A stretch of 64,000 nt of DNA. Origin: Bacteroidales bacterium MB20-C3-3 (lineage in GTDB: Bacteria > Bacteroidota > Bacteroidia > Bacteroidales > UBA932). Each line of letters starts with the position of its first letter. The stretch's first letter is position 1. Shown piece after piece: positions 8,331 through 17,902 of this stretch. The DNA is taken from positions 1,612,001 through 1,676,000 of the forward strand of contig CP141202.1 of NCBI GenBank assembly GCA_035609245.1, given 5' to 3'. The notes under the pieces were generated by a model. That model saw only the letters and a list, made by a program, of their open reading frames with translations. It searched no databases and was not told the origin of the DNA. The translations under genes and the position numbers were made by a program.

Positions 8331-10315
8331 CTGATTTTATTTAGTCTCCCTGTTAACTCCTCTCCAAGTGCTGTTTTGTCATCTATGTGCTGTAAAACTG
8401 CCGCAACAAAGGGATTTTTCTCAAAGCCCCCTCTAACCTGTTCAAAGTCCATAAGCCTCTCTTCGTTGTTTCCATCGGCACCAAATCCTGTCATTGCATT
8501 TAGAGAGAATTCTTTACGCGCATCTTCGTAAACCATTCTGTCTAATCCAACTACCGCCTCCCTCCAATCAAGGACAATCTCACGGACTTGTTCTGCGGTA
8601 ATTTCTTCCGGATCAATTTCATAGAACTCTTTGATTTTTGAATGGGCCCATGTCCACTCGTAGTAGTAGTAGTTTGAATGGAGATTCTCTATGAATTCAT
8701 TTATATCTCTTAATTTACAAATACTCTTGTCCTCAATACCATTCATCAGGTGCTCAATCTCACTTCTGGGAGCGATGAGGCCGGATATATCCACCCATTC
8801 GCCAAGTCCAATATTAGTATCGGGTTTTAGCCTTTCACGGATAGATTGTTCATTTGAGAATTCTATGCCCTCAAGCCTTTTGATTATTGAGTTCCCGAGG
8901 AATTTCCGGATAGCAATCTCATAATATTTAATACCATTTACCAATGAGCTGTTTTTAATCTTTGTGCTTTTGTAAGAATAGAGGTCTGTTGTCTCTCCGG
9001 ATACTCTTCTAAGCTCAAGGAGGAGTTCGCGGCCGTTTATCATCTTCTGAATGGTAAAAGGGCTTAAGAGATTGTAATTGATCTGATCAAATTTTACTGG
9101 ATCTTTTCTTCGGTCTCTTTTAGGCCACTTCTGGGCATCTCTGATAGTCCCGACGCTCCTCAGGTTAACACCCGGAATAAGGTGTGTTGTATTATCCTTC
9201 TCGATCAGGTAGGAGAATGGGAGAGATGTAGTGTCGGTGTTGTTAACATGTCTGCCCATAACAAGCGAAAATGCTCCAATTCTGGCTGGCCACAAAATGT
9301 AAGAGTCAGAAGTTGTTTTTGCACCCCTCTCAAGGATTCCCTGATGGATTGGGCCGAGTTTGTACATATGGTTACTTTGATTTGATCCCGATCCTGCATT
9401 CATAAATGAGAACATACCGGCAATAAGAAGACTGCTTTTATGATGGCTGACAGTATACGGACCAGCAAACACAGAGCAAGCCTCTCCGTTTTCTCCATGG
9501 CAATTTGAGAAGAAAAGTGTATCACTTGCCGAATAACCTCTTCCCAATATTGTGCTTTGACCGACAAAACATTTGCTTATTGTGGCTCCGCTATCCAAAT
9601 GCGCTCCTGAGGAGATTATAAAATCCTCACAACTCACGCCATATCCAATGTAAACAGGATCCTCCATACAACTGTTAATGCTGCCGTTAACAAGGTGTGG
9701 AGCCCCCTCTATTGTAGCTCCGTCTCCAATAATAACATTTTTAATGTTCCCGGTATTGCTGATCTTAACCCCTTTACCAATTTTTCCTCTATCTGAAGAG
9801 TGCTTTAATGCGTAGTATTTTACAAGCTCCTTCATCCTTTTTATCAATTCAGGTCTGTGTCTGTAAAGGGCCATGATATAAGCAAAGTGTGCGCTTAGCT
9901 TGTTGTTTATAGGCACCTCCCTTCCTCCGGTCTCGTTAAGTACAGAGACCTCCACCCCATTTCCAAATGAAGTAAAGCAATCTACAAGAATCCTGTCTGC
10001 ATTCTCAATTATGCAATCCGGACCAATGTCATAATTTGCAATGTAGTTATGGATATTCTCAACACATGTGTTATTGCCAACGCAAACATTATGGAGTTTA
10101 GCGTGGCAAATACCGGATTGAATCTTAACTCCGCCTGGTAATTCAAAGACCGAATCAAACAGGCCAAGCCTTATTTCACCTGAGAACGAAGCGTCCCAAA
10201 CCCTGTCAGGCCTAAAATCGGGATGGACGAAAATCTTTGCCCAGTCTTGCGAATGGCAGCGTTGCAATTTGAGCTGCCTTATTTCTTGTTCGTTAACTCT
10301 TCTGTAGTTTTCCAT
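8312..10315 (-). CDS. DUF4954-like protein with left-handed beta-helix repeats
   Basis: A 667-residue cytoplasmic protein without signal peptide. The middle (about residues 180-330) shows hexapeptide-repeat character, with I-G-x-G-A/V-x steps such as VIIGDGATIEGA and HLDSGATISKCFVGQ, as in GlmU-like acyl- and nucleotidyltransferases. The C-terminal third is helical. It matches the large Bacteroidota family annotated DUF4954, with no proven activity; a nucleotide-sugar role is possible but unsupported by neighbours. The stop codon and last six residues lie inside the tRNA-Thr gene on the opposite strand. Confidence 0.85.
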   Translation of the reverse strand: MENYRRVNEQEIRQLKLQRCHSQDWAKIFVHPDFRPDRVWDASFSGEIRLGLFDSVFELPGGVKIQSGICHAKLHNVCVGNNTCVENIHNYIANYDIGPDCIIENADRILVDCFTSFGNGVEVSVLNETGGREVPINNKLSAHFAYIMALYRHRPELIKRMKELVKYYALKHSSDRGKIGKGVKISNTGNIKNVIIGDGATIEGAPHLVNGSINSCMEDPVYIGYGVSCEDFIISSGAHLDSGATISKCFVGQSTILGRGYSASDTLFFSNCHGENGEACSVFAGPYTVSHHKSSLLIAGMFSFMNAGSGSNQSNHMYKLGPIHQGILERGAKTTSDSYILWPARIGAFSLVMGRHVNNTDTTSLPFSYLIEKDNTTHLIPGVNLRSVGTIRDAQKWPKRDRRKDPVKFDQINYNLLSPFTIQKMINGRELLLELRRVSGETTDLYSYKSTKIKNSSLVNGIKYYEIAIRKFLGNSIIKRLEGIEFSNEQSIRERLKPDTNIGLGEWVDISGLIAPRSEIEHLMNGIEDKSICKLRDINEFIENLHSNYYYYEWTWAHSKIKEFYEIDPEEITAEQVREIVLDWREAVVGLDRMVYEDARKEFSLNAMTGFGADGNNEERLMDFEQVRGGFEKNPFVAAVLQHIDDKTALGEELTGRLNKIRAERGS

Positions 10316-10340
10316 ACTCTAAATTAGATAAAAAATCTTC

Positions 10341-10348
10341 TATATTTG
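10341..10348 (+). promoter_or_regulatory. -7 box TATATTTG for glutaminase
   Basis: TATATTTG matches TAnnTTTG and sits 14 bp before the glutaminase ATG, implying a very short leader. Confidence 0.55.
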
Positions 10349-10362
10349 TAAAAATTAAGAGA

Positions 10363-11277
10363 ATGCAGTACAAAGAAATAATTGAAAGAATTTATAAAGA
10401 GCTACAAGATTATACCGGACATGGTAAGGTGGCTGATTATATTCCCGCGCTTTCAAAGGTAATTCCTGATAATTACGGGATATCTGTTGCAACACTTGAT
10501 GGTGAGAACTTTTCAATAGGCGATGTTGAAAAAAGGTTTACAATTCAGAGTATTTCAAAGGTATTTACACTGGCAATGGTGAGCAGGCATCTGGGTGATA
10601 AATTGTGGGAGATTGTAGGAAGAGAGCCATCAGGAACAGCTTTTAACTCTCTTATCCAACTTGAGCAAGAGAGGGGGATTCCAAGAAATCCATTTATTAA
10701 TGCAGGTGCTCTTGTGATAACAGACAGATTGATTTCTCTCTATAAAAATCCTAAAGATGATATCCTGGAGTTTGTAAGGGAACTTAGCGGTAATGGATAT
10801 CTCTCCTATAACAAAGAGGTAGCTATCTCTGAGATAGAACATTCACATAGAAACCTTGCTCTTGCAAATTTTGTGAAAAGCTTTGGTAACCTTGTTAATG
10901 ACCCTGTTAAAGTAATTGATACATATTGCCACCATTGTTCTCTAAGTATGAATACAAATGAATTGGCAACATCTTTTCTGTTTCTGGCAAACGGAGGTAT
11001 TATACCATCTTCAGAGCAGAGAGTTTGCGGGGCAAGAAGTGCAAAAAGATTAAATGCATTAATGTTAACTTGTGGTCTGTACAATGAATCAGGGGACTTT
11101 GCCTACCGGGTGGGACTTCCGGGCAAAAGCGGTGTTGGCGGAGGGGTTGTTGCAGTTATTCCCGGCAAACTTTCTATTGCAGTATGGAGTCCGGAACTTA
11201 ACAAAAATGGTAATTCATACAGAGGGATTGAGACCCTTGAGAGATTTACAACATATCTTGGAATATCTGTATTTTAG
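10363..11277 (+). CDS. glsA: Glutaminase A
   Basis: A 304-residue serine-dependent glutaminase (glutamine to glutamate and ammonia). The SxxK catalytic motif is Ser63-Lys66 in IQSISKVF. Other family blocks are visible: GREPSGTAFNS, GIPRNPFINAGA, the LANGG segment and the final GLPGKSGVGGGVVAVIPGK. Cytoplasmic and of normal length. The 13-bp gap to the following S9 peptidase gene suggests co-transcription. Family members often help with acid resistance or nitrogen release; the neighbours (peptidases) point to amino-acid catabolism. Confidence 0.96.
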   Translation: MQYKEIIERIYKELQDYTGHGKVADYIPALSKVIPDNYGISVATLDGENFSIGDVEKRFTIQSISKVFTLAMVSRHLGDKLWEIVGREPSGTAFNSLIQLEQERGIPRNPFINAGALVITDRLISLYKNPKDDILEFVRELSGNGYLSYNKEVAISEIEHSHRNLALANFVKSFGNLVNDPVKVIDTYCHHCSLSMNTNELATSFLFLANGGIIPSSEQRVCGARSAKRLNALMLTCGLYNESGDFAYRVGLPGKSGVGGGVVAVIPGKLSIAVWSPELNKNGNSYRGIETLERFTTYLGISVF

Positions 11278-11290
11278 AAATTTAATTATT

Positions 11291-13897
11291 ATGAAACGAT
11301 ACTTACACTCTTTTGCAATTTTTTTACTGGCTCTGTTTTTTACGAATTTTGCACATGCCCAGCTTAAAAAGCAGCTAACTGTTGATGATATTGTGAAATG
11401 GAACAGAATATCAGATAAGAAGATATCTGATGACGGCAGATATGTTTTTGTATTAACAGAGCCCTGGAAAGGAACATCTAGTGCAAATCTTCTTGACAAC
11501 AGAGGAAATTCTCTCTTCTCCGCAGACTCCGTAAGATCTGCTGACTTTACATCAGGGGGTGAGTTCCTTATACTTAACAGAGCCGGAAAAAAGGCAGAAT
11601 CTTTGATTTTATTCAATATCAAAAATGGGACAAAAGAGATAATAGATTCTATCTCAAAATTCTCAATAATGAAAGATTGGGGTCCATGGCTTTTGTTTAC
11701 AAAAAAGGACTCAACACTCATATCTTTAAATCTCGCAAACAATAATAGGGCTGAGTTTGGGAAAGTGAAAGAGTGGACACCCGCTGAAAAATCGACAATA
11801 ATACTGGCAGTTCAGGGAGATAGTATTTTGGTTATCAATCCCTCTGCAAATACAAAGATTGTAGCAGGGAGCGCTAAAAACACAAAGAGACTTGCATTGT
11901 CAAAAGATGGTGACTACTTTGCCTGGCTTAGTAAGGGTGAAATTACAATCCAGTCTCAAAGTGGAGTAATCAAAAAAATTTCAAGCGGAGAATCTTCTCT
12001 GCCACAGGGGTGGAGAGTGCCGGATAATTCGCAGCTATACTTTTCTGAGAGTGGCGCTAAGCTCTATTTTGGAACTGCACCGGCAGAGAGAAAAAGAGAT
12101 AGTTCTGCCGTAAAAGGTGAATGGCCAGGAGTGCAGGTCTGGAATTGGAAAGAGGGAACTCAGTTTACTGCTCAGGTAGTTGAAAAAGAGAGAGAAAAAA
12201 AGAGAACATTTCTTGCAGTTTACGATATAAAATCATCCTCTCTGGTCCAACTGTCTACTCCTTCTAATGAAAGGGTTGTAACATCAGACAAAGGCGACGG
12301 AGAGTGGGCTCTCTCTTTATCAGACAATAAATACAGACTTGAAGAGATGTGGACAGGAAGGAGTAAATATGATGTCCATATTATTAATACTGTTTCGGAC
12401 AGGTCTGTTCCTGTTGCAAGAGAGGTTAACGGAAACCCGATGATTTCGCCAAAAGGTAACTGGGTAATATGGTACAGTTTCCCGGATAGCTCCTGGTATG
12501 CCTGGTCAGTGAAATCAATGACCGGACAATTTATTACCACTCCTTCTCTGCTTCCTGTTCACGATGAAGACAATGATGTTCCCGACTGGCCTTCTGCTTA
12601 CGGAGTTGCGGGATGGAATGAGGATGAAAGTGCTTTGTATTTATACGATAAATATGATATTTGGCGTGTTGATCCTCTTTCATTAGGCAAACCTTTGAGG
12701 ATTACAGAGAATGGAAGGGAGTCAGGGATAACTTACAGAGTAGAGAAGACAGAGAGTACTAGAGATTTCATTGATGAGAAGGGGGATCTTATATTATCTG
12801 TTTTTGATAATAAAACTAAAGAGAGTGGATACTCGAAAATTGCCCCTGGTTTTAAAAAGGGACCTCAATTATTAGTAAAAGGCCCTTTCAGTTTCTCCGG
12901 TCTGTTAAAGGCTAAGAACTCCAAAGATATTATATATACCAGGGAGAATTATGAGACCTCTCCTGATGTTTATTTAACAGATATCTCATTTAAAAAAGAG
13001 CAAAAAATAACAAACATTAATCCTCAGCAAAATGATTTTCTCTGGGGAAGGGCAGAATTGGTAAGCTGGACATCTCTTGACGGGATAAAACTTGAGGGTG
13101 TTGTATATAAGCCTGCAGACTTTGACCCAAATAAAAAATATCCTCTTATTGTTAATTTTTACGAAAAAAACTCATCCTCTCTTTACAGTTACAGAACTCC
13201 GGAGGCTCACAGATCTACTGTTGATTACCATATGTATAACAGTCATGGATATGTGGTATTCAATCCCGATATTGTTTACAGAGACGGCTATCCCGGAGAG
13301 AGTGGATTTAATTGTATAATGCCGGGAATCTCTTCATTAGTCCAGCAAGGATGGGTAGAGGAAAAGGCAATTGGAGCTCAGGGACATAGCTGGGGAGGTT
13401 ATCAGGTTGCATATCTGGCTACAAGAACAAGCATTTTTGCTGCTATTGAGAGCGGTGCCCCGGTAGTTAATATGTTTAGTGCTTATGGAGGAATCAGGTG
13501 GGGTACAGGGTTAAACAGATCTTTTCAGTACGAGCATCAGCAAAGCAGAATCGGAGCAACTCCATGGGAGGCTCATCAGAGGTACATTGAGAATTCTCCG
13601 CTATTTGCTATGGATAAGGTTACAACACCAATCCTGATTATGCATAATGATCAGGATGGGCATGTTCCGTGGTACCAGGGTATTGAATATTTCGTGGCAC
13701 TAAAAAGATTACAAAAACCTGTATGGCTTCTGAACTATTCAGGAGAGGTTCACTGGCCCCAGAAGATTCAGAATAAAATGGATTTCCAGATAAGAATGCT
13801 TCAGTTTTTTGACCACTATCTTCGGGGGAAGGATGCCCCTAAGTGGATGAAGGATGGTATCTCTGCAATTGACTTGGATTATGAACTTGGGTATTGA
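11291..13897 (+). CDS. Secreted S9 family prolyl oligopeptidase-like peptidase
   Basis: An 868-residue peptidase. The start at 11291 was chosen because it gives a clean signal peptide (MKRYLHSFAIFLLALFF, cleavage near AHA-Q); a longer frame would overlap glsA by more than 200 bases. The N-terminal two thirds is a beta-propeller of WD-like strands. The C-terminal alpha/beta-hydrolase carries the nucleophile Ser of GHSWGG (about residue 700), an Asp in HNDQDGHVP and a His in GEVHWPQ. Likely periplasmic dipeptidyl- or acylaminoacyl-peptidase; specificity is not predictable here. Confidence 0.92.
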   Translation: MKRYLHSFAIFLLALFFTNFAHAQLKKQLTVDDIVKWNRISDKKISDDGRYVFVLTEPWKGTSSANLLDNRGNSLFSADSVRSADFTSGGEFLILNRAGKKAESLILFNIKNGTKEIIDSISKFSIMKDWGPWLLFTKKDSTLISLNLANNNRAEFGKVKEWTPAEKSTIILAVQGDSILVINPSANTKIVAGSAKNTKRLALSKDGDYFAWLSKGEITIQSQSGVIKKISSGESSLPQGWRVPDNSQLYFSESGAKLYFGTAPAERKRDSSAVKGEWPGVQVWNWKEGTQFTAQVVEKEREKKRTFLAVYDIKSSSLVQLSTPSNERVVTSDKGDGEWALSLSDNKYRLEEMWTGRSKYDVHIINTVSDRSVPVAREVNGNPMISPKGNWVIWYSFPDSSWYAWSVKSMTGQFITTPSLLPVHDEDNDVPDWPSAYGVAGWNEDESALYLYDKYDIWRVDPLSLGKPLRITENGRESGITYRVEKTESTRDFIDEKGDLILSVFDNKTKESGYSKIAPGFKKGPQLLVKGPFSFSGLLKAKNSKDIIYTRENYETSPDVYLTDISFKKEQKITNINPQQNDFLWGRAELVSWTSLDGIKLEGVVYKPADFDPNKKYPLIVNFYEKNSSSLYSYRTPEAHRSTVDYHMYNSHGYVVFNPDIVYRDGYPGESGFNCIMPGISSLVQQGWVEEKAIGAQGHSWGGYQVAYLATRTSIFAAIESGAPVVNMFSAYGGIRWGTGLNRSFQYEHQQSRIGATPWEAHQRYIENSPLFAMDKVTTPILIMHNDQDGHVPWYQGIEYFVALKRLQKPVWLLNYSGEVHWPQKIQNKMDFQIRMLQFFDHYLRGKDAPKWMKDGISAIDLDYELGY

Positions 13898-13923
13898 TTA
13901 ATAGCAAATAATTTTTATCTTTG
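13894..13923 (+). promoter_or_regulatory. Promoter of the nrfHA operon
   Basis: A -7 box TATCTTTG (13916-13923) follows a TTG element (13894-13896) by 22 bp start to start, close to the Bacteroidota TTTG/TAnnTTTG arrangement. It lies 22 bp before the nrfH ATG. No clear regulator site is recognised. Confidence 0.55.
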
Positions 13924-13945
13924 TTAAAGATCAAAAGAGTAAGTT

Positions 13946-14512
13946 ATGGAAGTTCATTTTCCCAAAAAACTTGTTCTCCCACTTATCATCCTTCTGGGTG
14001 CAGTAATTGGTGTATTTTTCTATCTCCTCTATGTTGCCAGGATGCCATCCTATCTCTCTGACGACCCGTCGGCCTGCGTAAACTGTCATATAATGGCTCC
14101 GTACTATCAGAGTTGGCAAAAGAGTTCTCACCAGGCCTGGACAACCTGCAACGAGTGTCATGTTCCTCAGGACAACTTTGTCAGGGGTTATGCATTTAAA
14201 GCAAAGGACGGACTATATCACGCTGCAGTTTTTACAGCGAGAATGGAGCCTCAGGTGATAAGACCTCGCGACGAGAGTTATGGCGTAATAATGGAGAACT
14301 GTATAAGATGCCATACTCAGCTTAATCAGGAGTTTGTAAATACAGGTATGCTAAGTTATGCCGATACTCAGAAGGGTATGGGAAAGGCTTGCTGGGACTG
14401 TCACCGGGAGGTTCCTCACGGACGCATATCAAACCTTGCAATGAGTCCAAATGCAATTGTTCCTCTTCCTGAATCTCCTGTTCCTCAATGGTTAAAAGAC
14501 ATAATGAAATAA
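13946..14512 (+). CDS. nrfH: Cytochrome c nitrite reductase small subunit NrfH
   Basis: A 188-residue NapC/NirT-type membrane cytochrome. One N-terminal transmembrane helix (about residues 9-30) anchors a periplasmic domain with four haem motifs: CVNCH (44-48), CNECH (68-72), CIRCH and CWDCH. It takes electrons from menaquinol and passes them to NrfA. nrfA follows after ten bases, the usual operon order in ammonifying Bacteroidota. Confidence 0.96.
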   Translation: MEVHFPKKLVLPLIILLGAVIGVFFYLLYVARMPSYLSDDPSACVNCHIMAPYYQSWQKSSHQAWTTCNECHVPQDNFVRGYAFKAKDGLYHAAVFTARMEPQVIRPRDESYGVIMENCIRCHTQLNQEFVNTGMLSYADTQKGMGKACWDCHREVPHGRISNLAMSPNAIVPLPESPVPQWLKDIMK

Positions 14513-14522
14513 AGCCTATAAT

Positions 14523-16004
14523 ATGAAATTCTATGAAAAACACAAAGGAATCCTGTTGTGGATCCTTTTCGGAGGTACGATAGTAGTCGTATTTCTGCTT
14601 GGTTTGCTGGCTGCCTCTGTAAATGAGAGGAGGGCAGAGATTGCAACCCTTTTTGCTAATAAGAGAGTTGAGATTACAGGTATTGAGTCCAGAAGTTCAA
14701 TCTGGGGAGAGAACTATCCTAGGGAGTACGAAACCTGGAAAAAAACAGCCGATTCTACTTTTGAGAGCAAACATCATGGTAATCATTTTCAGGATGTTCT
14801 GGAAGAGAGACCTGAGATGGTTGTGCTGTGGGCCGGTTATGCTTTTTCAATGGATTATTCAGCACCCAGAGGGCACTCAAACGCAATAAAGGATATTCAT
14901 AATACCCTGAGAACAGGTTCTCCAATGACAGCTGATGAGGGCCCTCAGCCGGCTACCTGCTGGAGCTGTAAAAGTCCTGATGTGCCAAGAATGATGGCAG
15001 AAGTGGGCATTGAGGAGTTTTACAAGAACAAGTGGGCCGCTTATGGACACGAGGTTGTAAATCCTATTGGATGTGCAGATTGTCATAACCCTCAGAATAT
15101 GAATATCAATATCTCCCGTCCTGCTCTTGCTGAGGCATTTGAAAGACAGGGGAAAGATATATCAAAGTCAACAATACAGGATCTTCGCTCTCTCGCTTGC
15201 GCTCAATGTCATGTTGAGTATTATTTCAAGGGAGATGGCAAATATCTTACATTCCCCTGGGATAAAGGTATGACAGTTGAGGCAATGGAGGAGTATTATG
15301 ATGAATATGGATTCACGGACTGGACTCATAAACTCAGCAAAGCTCCTATGCTTAAAGCTCAGCACCCGGATTACGAATTATTCCAGCTGGGACCACACGC
15401 TCAGAGGGGACTCTCTTGTGCAGACTGCCATATGCCATACAAGACAGATGGAGCGATAAAGTATAGTGACCACCAGCTTGTATCGCCTCTTATGAATATT
15501 GATCGTACATGCCAGAGCTGTCACAGAGACAGTAAGGAGAATCTGATGAAGTATGTGTATGAATATCAGGACAAGGCACTGGAAATACGAAACAGGGTTG
15601 AGGCAGAGCTTTCAAAAGCTCATATTGGAGCTAAATATGCATGGGATAATGGTGCAAACGAGAAGCAGATGGAGCCGGTGCTTAAACTTCTAAGATCTGC
15701 ACAATGGAGGTGGGATTTTGCTGTAGCATCACACGGAGCATCCTTCCATGCACCTGTTGAAACACAGAGAATCCTTGCACACTCTCTTGATAAGAGCTAT
15801 CAGGCTCAGCTAGAGATACAAAAGGTGCTTTCGGCTATTGGTGTAAAAGGAGAGTTCCCTATGCCGGACATCTCAACCAAGGCAAAAGCACAGGAGTATA
15901 TCGGCCTTGATATGAAGACACTCCACGCAAATAAAGATAAATTCAAATCTGAAATTATTCCTCAATGGGTAGCCAAAGCAAAGGAAAACAAGAGACTTCT
16001 CTAG
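14523..16004 (+). CDS. nrfA: Ammonia-forming cytochrome c nitrite reductase NrfA
   Basis: A 493-residue pentahaem enzyme reducing nitrite to ammonium in the periplasm. An N-terminal signal/anchor helix spans about residues 10-32. The catalytic haem motif with lysine ligand, CWSCK, is at 146-150, and four CxxCH motifs are at 184-188, 226-230, 299-303 and 330-334. This is the standard NrfA set, with Lys rather than His at the active site. NrfA enzymes can also reduce sulfite in vitro, of possible interest beside the DsrC operon 3.7 kb downstream. Confidence 0.97.
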   Translation: MKFYEKHKGILLWILFGGTIVVVFLLGLLAASVNERRAEIATLFANKRVEITGIESRSSIWGENYPREYETWKKTADSTFESKHHGNHFQDVLEERPEMVVLWAGYAFSMDYSAPRGHSNAIKDIHNTLRTGSPMTADEGPQPATCWSCKSPDVPRMMAEVGIEEFYKNKWAAYGHEVVNPIGCADCHNPQNMNINISRPALAEAFERQGKDISKSTIQDLRSLACAQCHVEYYFKGDGKYLTFPWDKGMTVEAMEEYYDEYGFTDWTHKLSKAPMLKAQHPDYELFQLGPHAQRGLSCADCHMPYKTDGAIKYSDHQLVSPLMNIDRTCQSCHRDSKENLMKYVYEYQDKALEIRNRVEAELSKAHIGAKYAWDNGANEKQMEPVLKLLRSAQWRWDFAVASHGASFHAPVETQRILAHSLDKSYQAQLEIQKVLSAIGVKGEFPMPDISTKAKAQEYIGLDMKTLHANKDKFKSEIIPQWVAKAKENKRLL

Positions 16005-17095
16005 TTGAAATAATTATAATATCTGCCGTGACAATTGCAGGGTTCGCCCTGCAATTTGTCATTGGTCCCCTTGATTTTGGGATTCTCTCTTTTCCTGTAA
16101 ATCTTGTATTGGGAATATTACTTCTTCTGCTGATACCTTTTAAGTTTCCCAAACCAATTCGAAAGTTTGGCTCGGGAAAGGTATCTGTTATCCTCCTGGT
16201 CCTGGTTACTTTAATGGCTATCTATATGGGTCTGGTACCGGGGAATGATGTTAAGCACTCGTGGCCGTTTGCATTAGTATACCTGATGTGTATGATAAAT
16301 CTTGCTCTTGCCATTGGTAAAAGAGTAAGGAGATTCAGTATTAAAAAGGATTATGGTTTTATGCTAAACCACGTGGGGTTGCTTTTATTTCTTTTTGCCG
16401 CAGGGCCGGGTTCAGGAGATATGCAGCGGTGGTTTATGACAGTTGCCGAGGGTAGTACTGAGTGGAGAGGAGAGAGAGGTGGAGTTAAGGAGCCTGTTGA
16501 GCTACCGGTTGCAATAACTCTGCTTGATTTTAGTATGTCTGAATATCCACCTAAGATAGCTATTGTTGATAAAACAACAGGGGAATCTCAGCCGGTTAAA
16601 AGAGCTGTTTTTGTTGAGGCTGTGGAGGGCGAATCAGGGATAATTTCAGGATGGAGGATTAATATTGACACGTTTAAGTATCCTCCTATGATGGCTCCTG
16701 TTGCTTCAATTACTGCAGAGAGAGTCTCTGATGGCAGGGTACTTAAAGGAAAAGTAAGTTGCGGTAACCATTTTCAGCAATTTATCATACTTGATATAGA
16801 TGAGAGATACTGTTTTGCAATGACCTATCCTGAACCTGAAAAATTCTCTTCTCAGGTAGAGGTTTTTACAAAGGATGGAAAGGAGAAAAGTGGTGTTATA
16901 GAGGTTAATAATCCCCTTTCAATTGGTGGATGGAATATATACCAATACTCTTATGATACCGGTAAAGGGAGAGATTCAAATATTTCAATTTTTGAACTGG
17001 TATACGATCCCTGGCTCATAGCCTCCTATATTGGTATTGCTATGGTTATGCTGGGTTCTGTTACCCTTTTATTCAAGGGAGGAAAAAGAGAATGA
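15965..17095 (+). CDS. ResB-like cytochrome c biogenesis protein
   Basis: A 376-residue membrane protein. Four N-terminal hydrophobic segments are followed by a large extracytoplasmic domain and a C-terminal helix (YDPWLIASYIGIAMVMLGSV), a layout matching the ResB/CcsB half of system II haem lyase as found next to nrfHA in Bacteroides relatives. The ATG overlaps the end of nrfA by 40 bases. The conserved PLSIGGWNIYQYSYD segment before the last helix is typical. It should work with the CcsA-like protein encoded next to attach haem to NrfH and NrfA. Confidence 0.85.
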   Translation: MGSQSKGKQETSLVEIIIISAVTIAGFALQFVIGPLDFGILSFPVNLVLGILLLLLIPFKFPKPIRKFGSGKVSVILLVLVTLMAIYMGLVPGNDVKHSWPFALVYLMCMINLALAIGKRVRRFSIKKDYGFMLNHVGLLLFLFAAGPGSGDMQRWFMTVAEGSTEWRGERGGVKEPVELPVAITLLDFSMSEYPPKIAIVDKTTGESQPVKRAVFVEAVEGESGIISGWRINIDTFKYPPMMAPVASITAERVSDGRVLKGKVSCGNHFQQFIILDIDERYCFAMTYPEPEKFSSQVEVFTKDGKEKSGVIEVNNPLSIGGWNIYQYSYDTGKGRDSNISIFELVYDPWLIASYIGIAMVMLGSVTLLFKGGKRE

Positions 17096-17865
17096 GCTGG
17101 AATGAATTTATATATTTTGCGATAGGTTCTCTTGTTCTATGGACATTGGGGACAGTTGCTATTTACAGATTTAAGAGAAGCTTGTACGGAGAGCTTCTGA
17201 TTGTTGGCGGTCTTGTGCTTTTTTCACTCTTTATTGCCCTCTTATGGAACTATGTTAATCATCCTCCTTTAAGAACAATGGGAGAAACCAGATTGTGGTA
17301 TTCACTCTTCCTTGTTCTTGTTGGCTATGTTACATATAAGAGGTGGCATTACAAGTGGCTTATGGCATACAGCGTATTTGTTTCAGCTGTTTTTATTTTT
17401 GTAAATCTCTTAAAACCTGAAATACACGGAACAAATCTGATGCCTGCTCTTCAGAGTCTCTGGTTTGTACCCCATGTGACTGTGTATATTCTCTCCTATG
17501 CAATGATGGGTGCTGCTACAATCGCATCAATAATAACCTTGAGTTCCGGAAGTAAAAGGGAGAAAGAGTTGCTCCCATTAATAGATAATCTTGTTTATAT
17601 AGGCTTTGGCTTTCTTGTGCTTGGTATGCTTATGGGAGCTGTCTGGGCAAAGGAGGCATGGGGTGACTACTGGACCTGGGATCCTAAAGAGGTTTGGGCA
17701 TTCATAACAGCATCGGCCTATCTGGTCTACATGCACGCACATTATGCAAAAATATCCAGAAGAGATGCCCTCTGGATACTTCCTGTTGCTTTTATTCTGC
17801 TTATGATAACCTGGCTTGGTGTAAGCTATCTCCCTGCAGCACAGGGGAGTATTCATACTTATTAA
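17092..17865 (+). CDS. ccsA: Cytochrome c biogenesis protein CcsA (haem lyase)
   Basis: A 257-residue polytopic membrane protein with about eight helices and the tryptophan-rich WWD haem-handling motif WGDYWTWDPKEVWAF at about residues 190-204. Conserved His residues flank it, one in FVPHVTVYI and one in the late MHAHYAK loop. The start overlaps the ResB-like gene by four bases (ATGA), so the two system II components are coupled. A G/C hairpin lies right after the stop. Confidence 0.92.
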   Translation: MSWNEFIYFAIGSLVLWTLGTVAIYRFKRSLYGELLIVGGLVLFSLFIALLWNYVNHPPLRTMGETRLWYSLFLVLVGYVTYKRWHYKWLMAYSVFVSAVFIFVNLLKPEIHGTNLMPALQSLWFVPHVTVYILSYAMMGAATIASIITLSSGSKREKELLPLIDNLVYIGFGFLVLGMLMGAVWAKEAWGDYWTWDPKEVWAFITASAYLVYMHAHYAKISRRDALWILPVAFILLMITWLGVSYLPAAQGSIHTY

Positions 17866-17888
17866 GGGGCTGTAAGGTGAGCAGCCCC
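17866..17888. terminator. Hairpin between convergent ccsA and fhs
   Basis: GGGGCTG (17866-17872) pairs with CAGCCCC (17882-17888) around a nine-base loop in the 37-bp gap between two convergent genes. There is no T run on either side, so it may be a weak bidirectional terminator or only an RNA 3' end stabiliser. Confidence 0.45.
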
Positions 17889-17902
17889 ATTGGTGCAGAG
17901 CT

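Noticed and set aside
11072-11290. Longer N-terminus for the S9 peptidase starting within glsA
   Set aside because: It would overlap glsA by about 200 bases and bury the clear signal peptide that starts at 11291.
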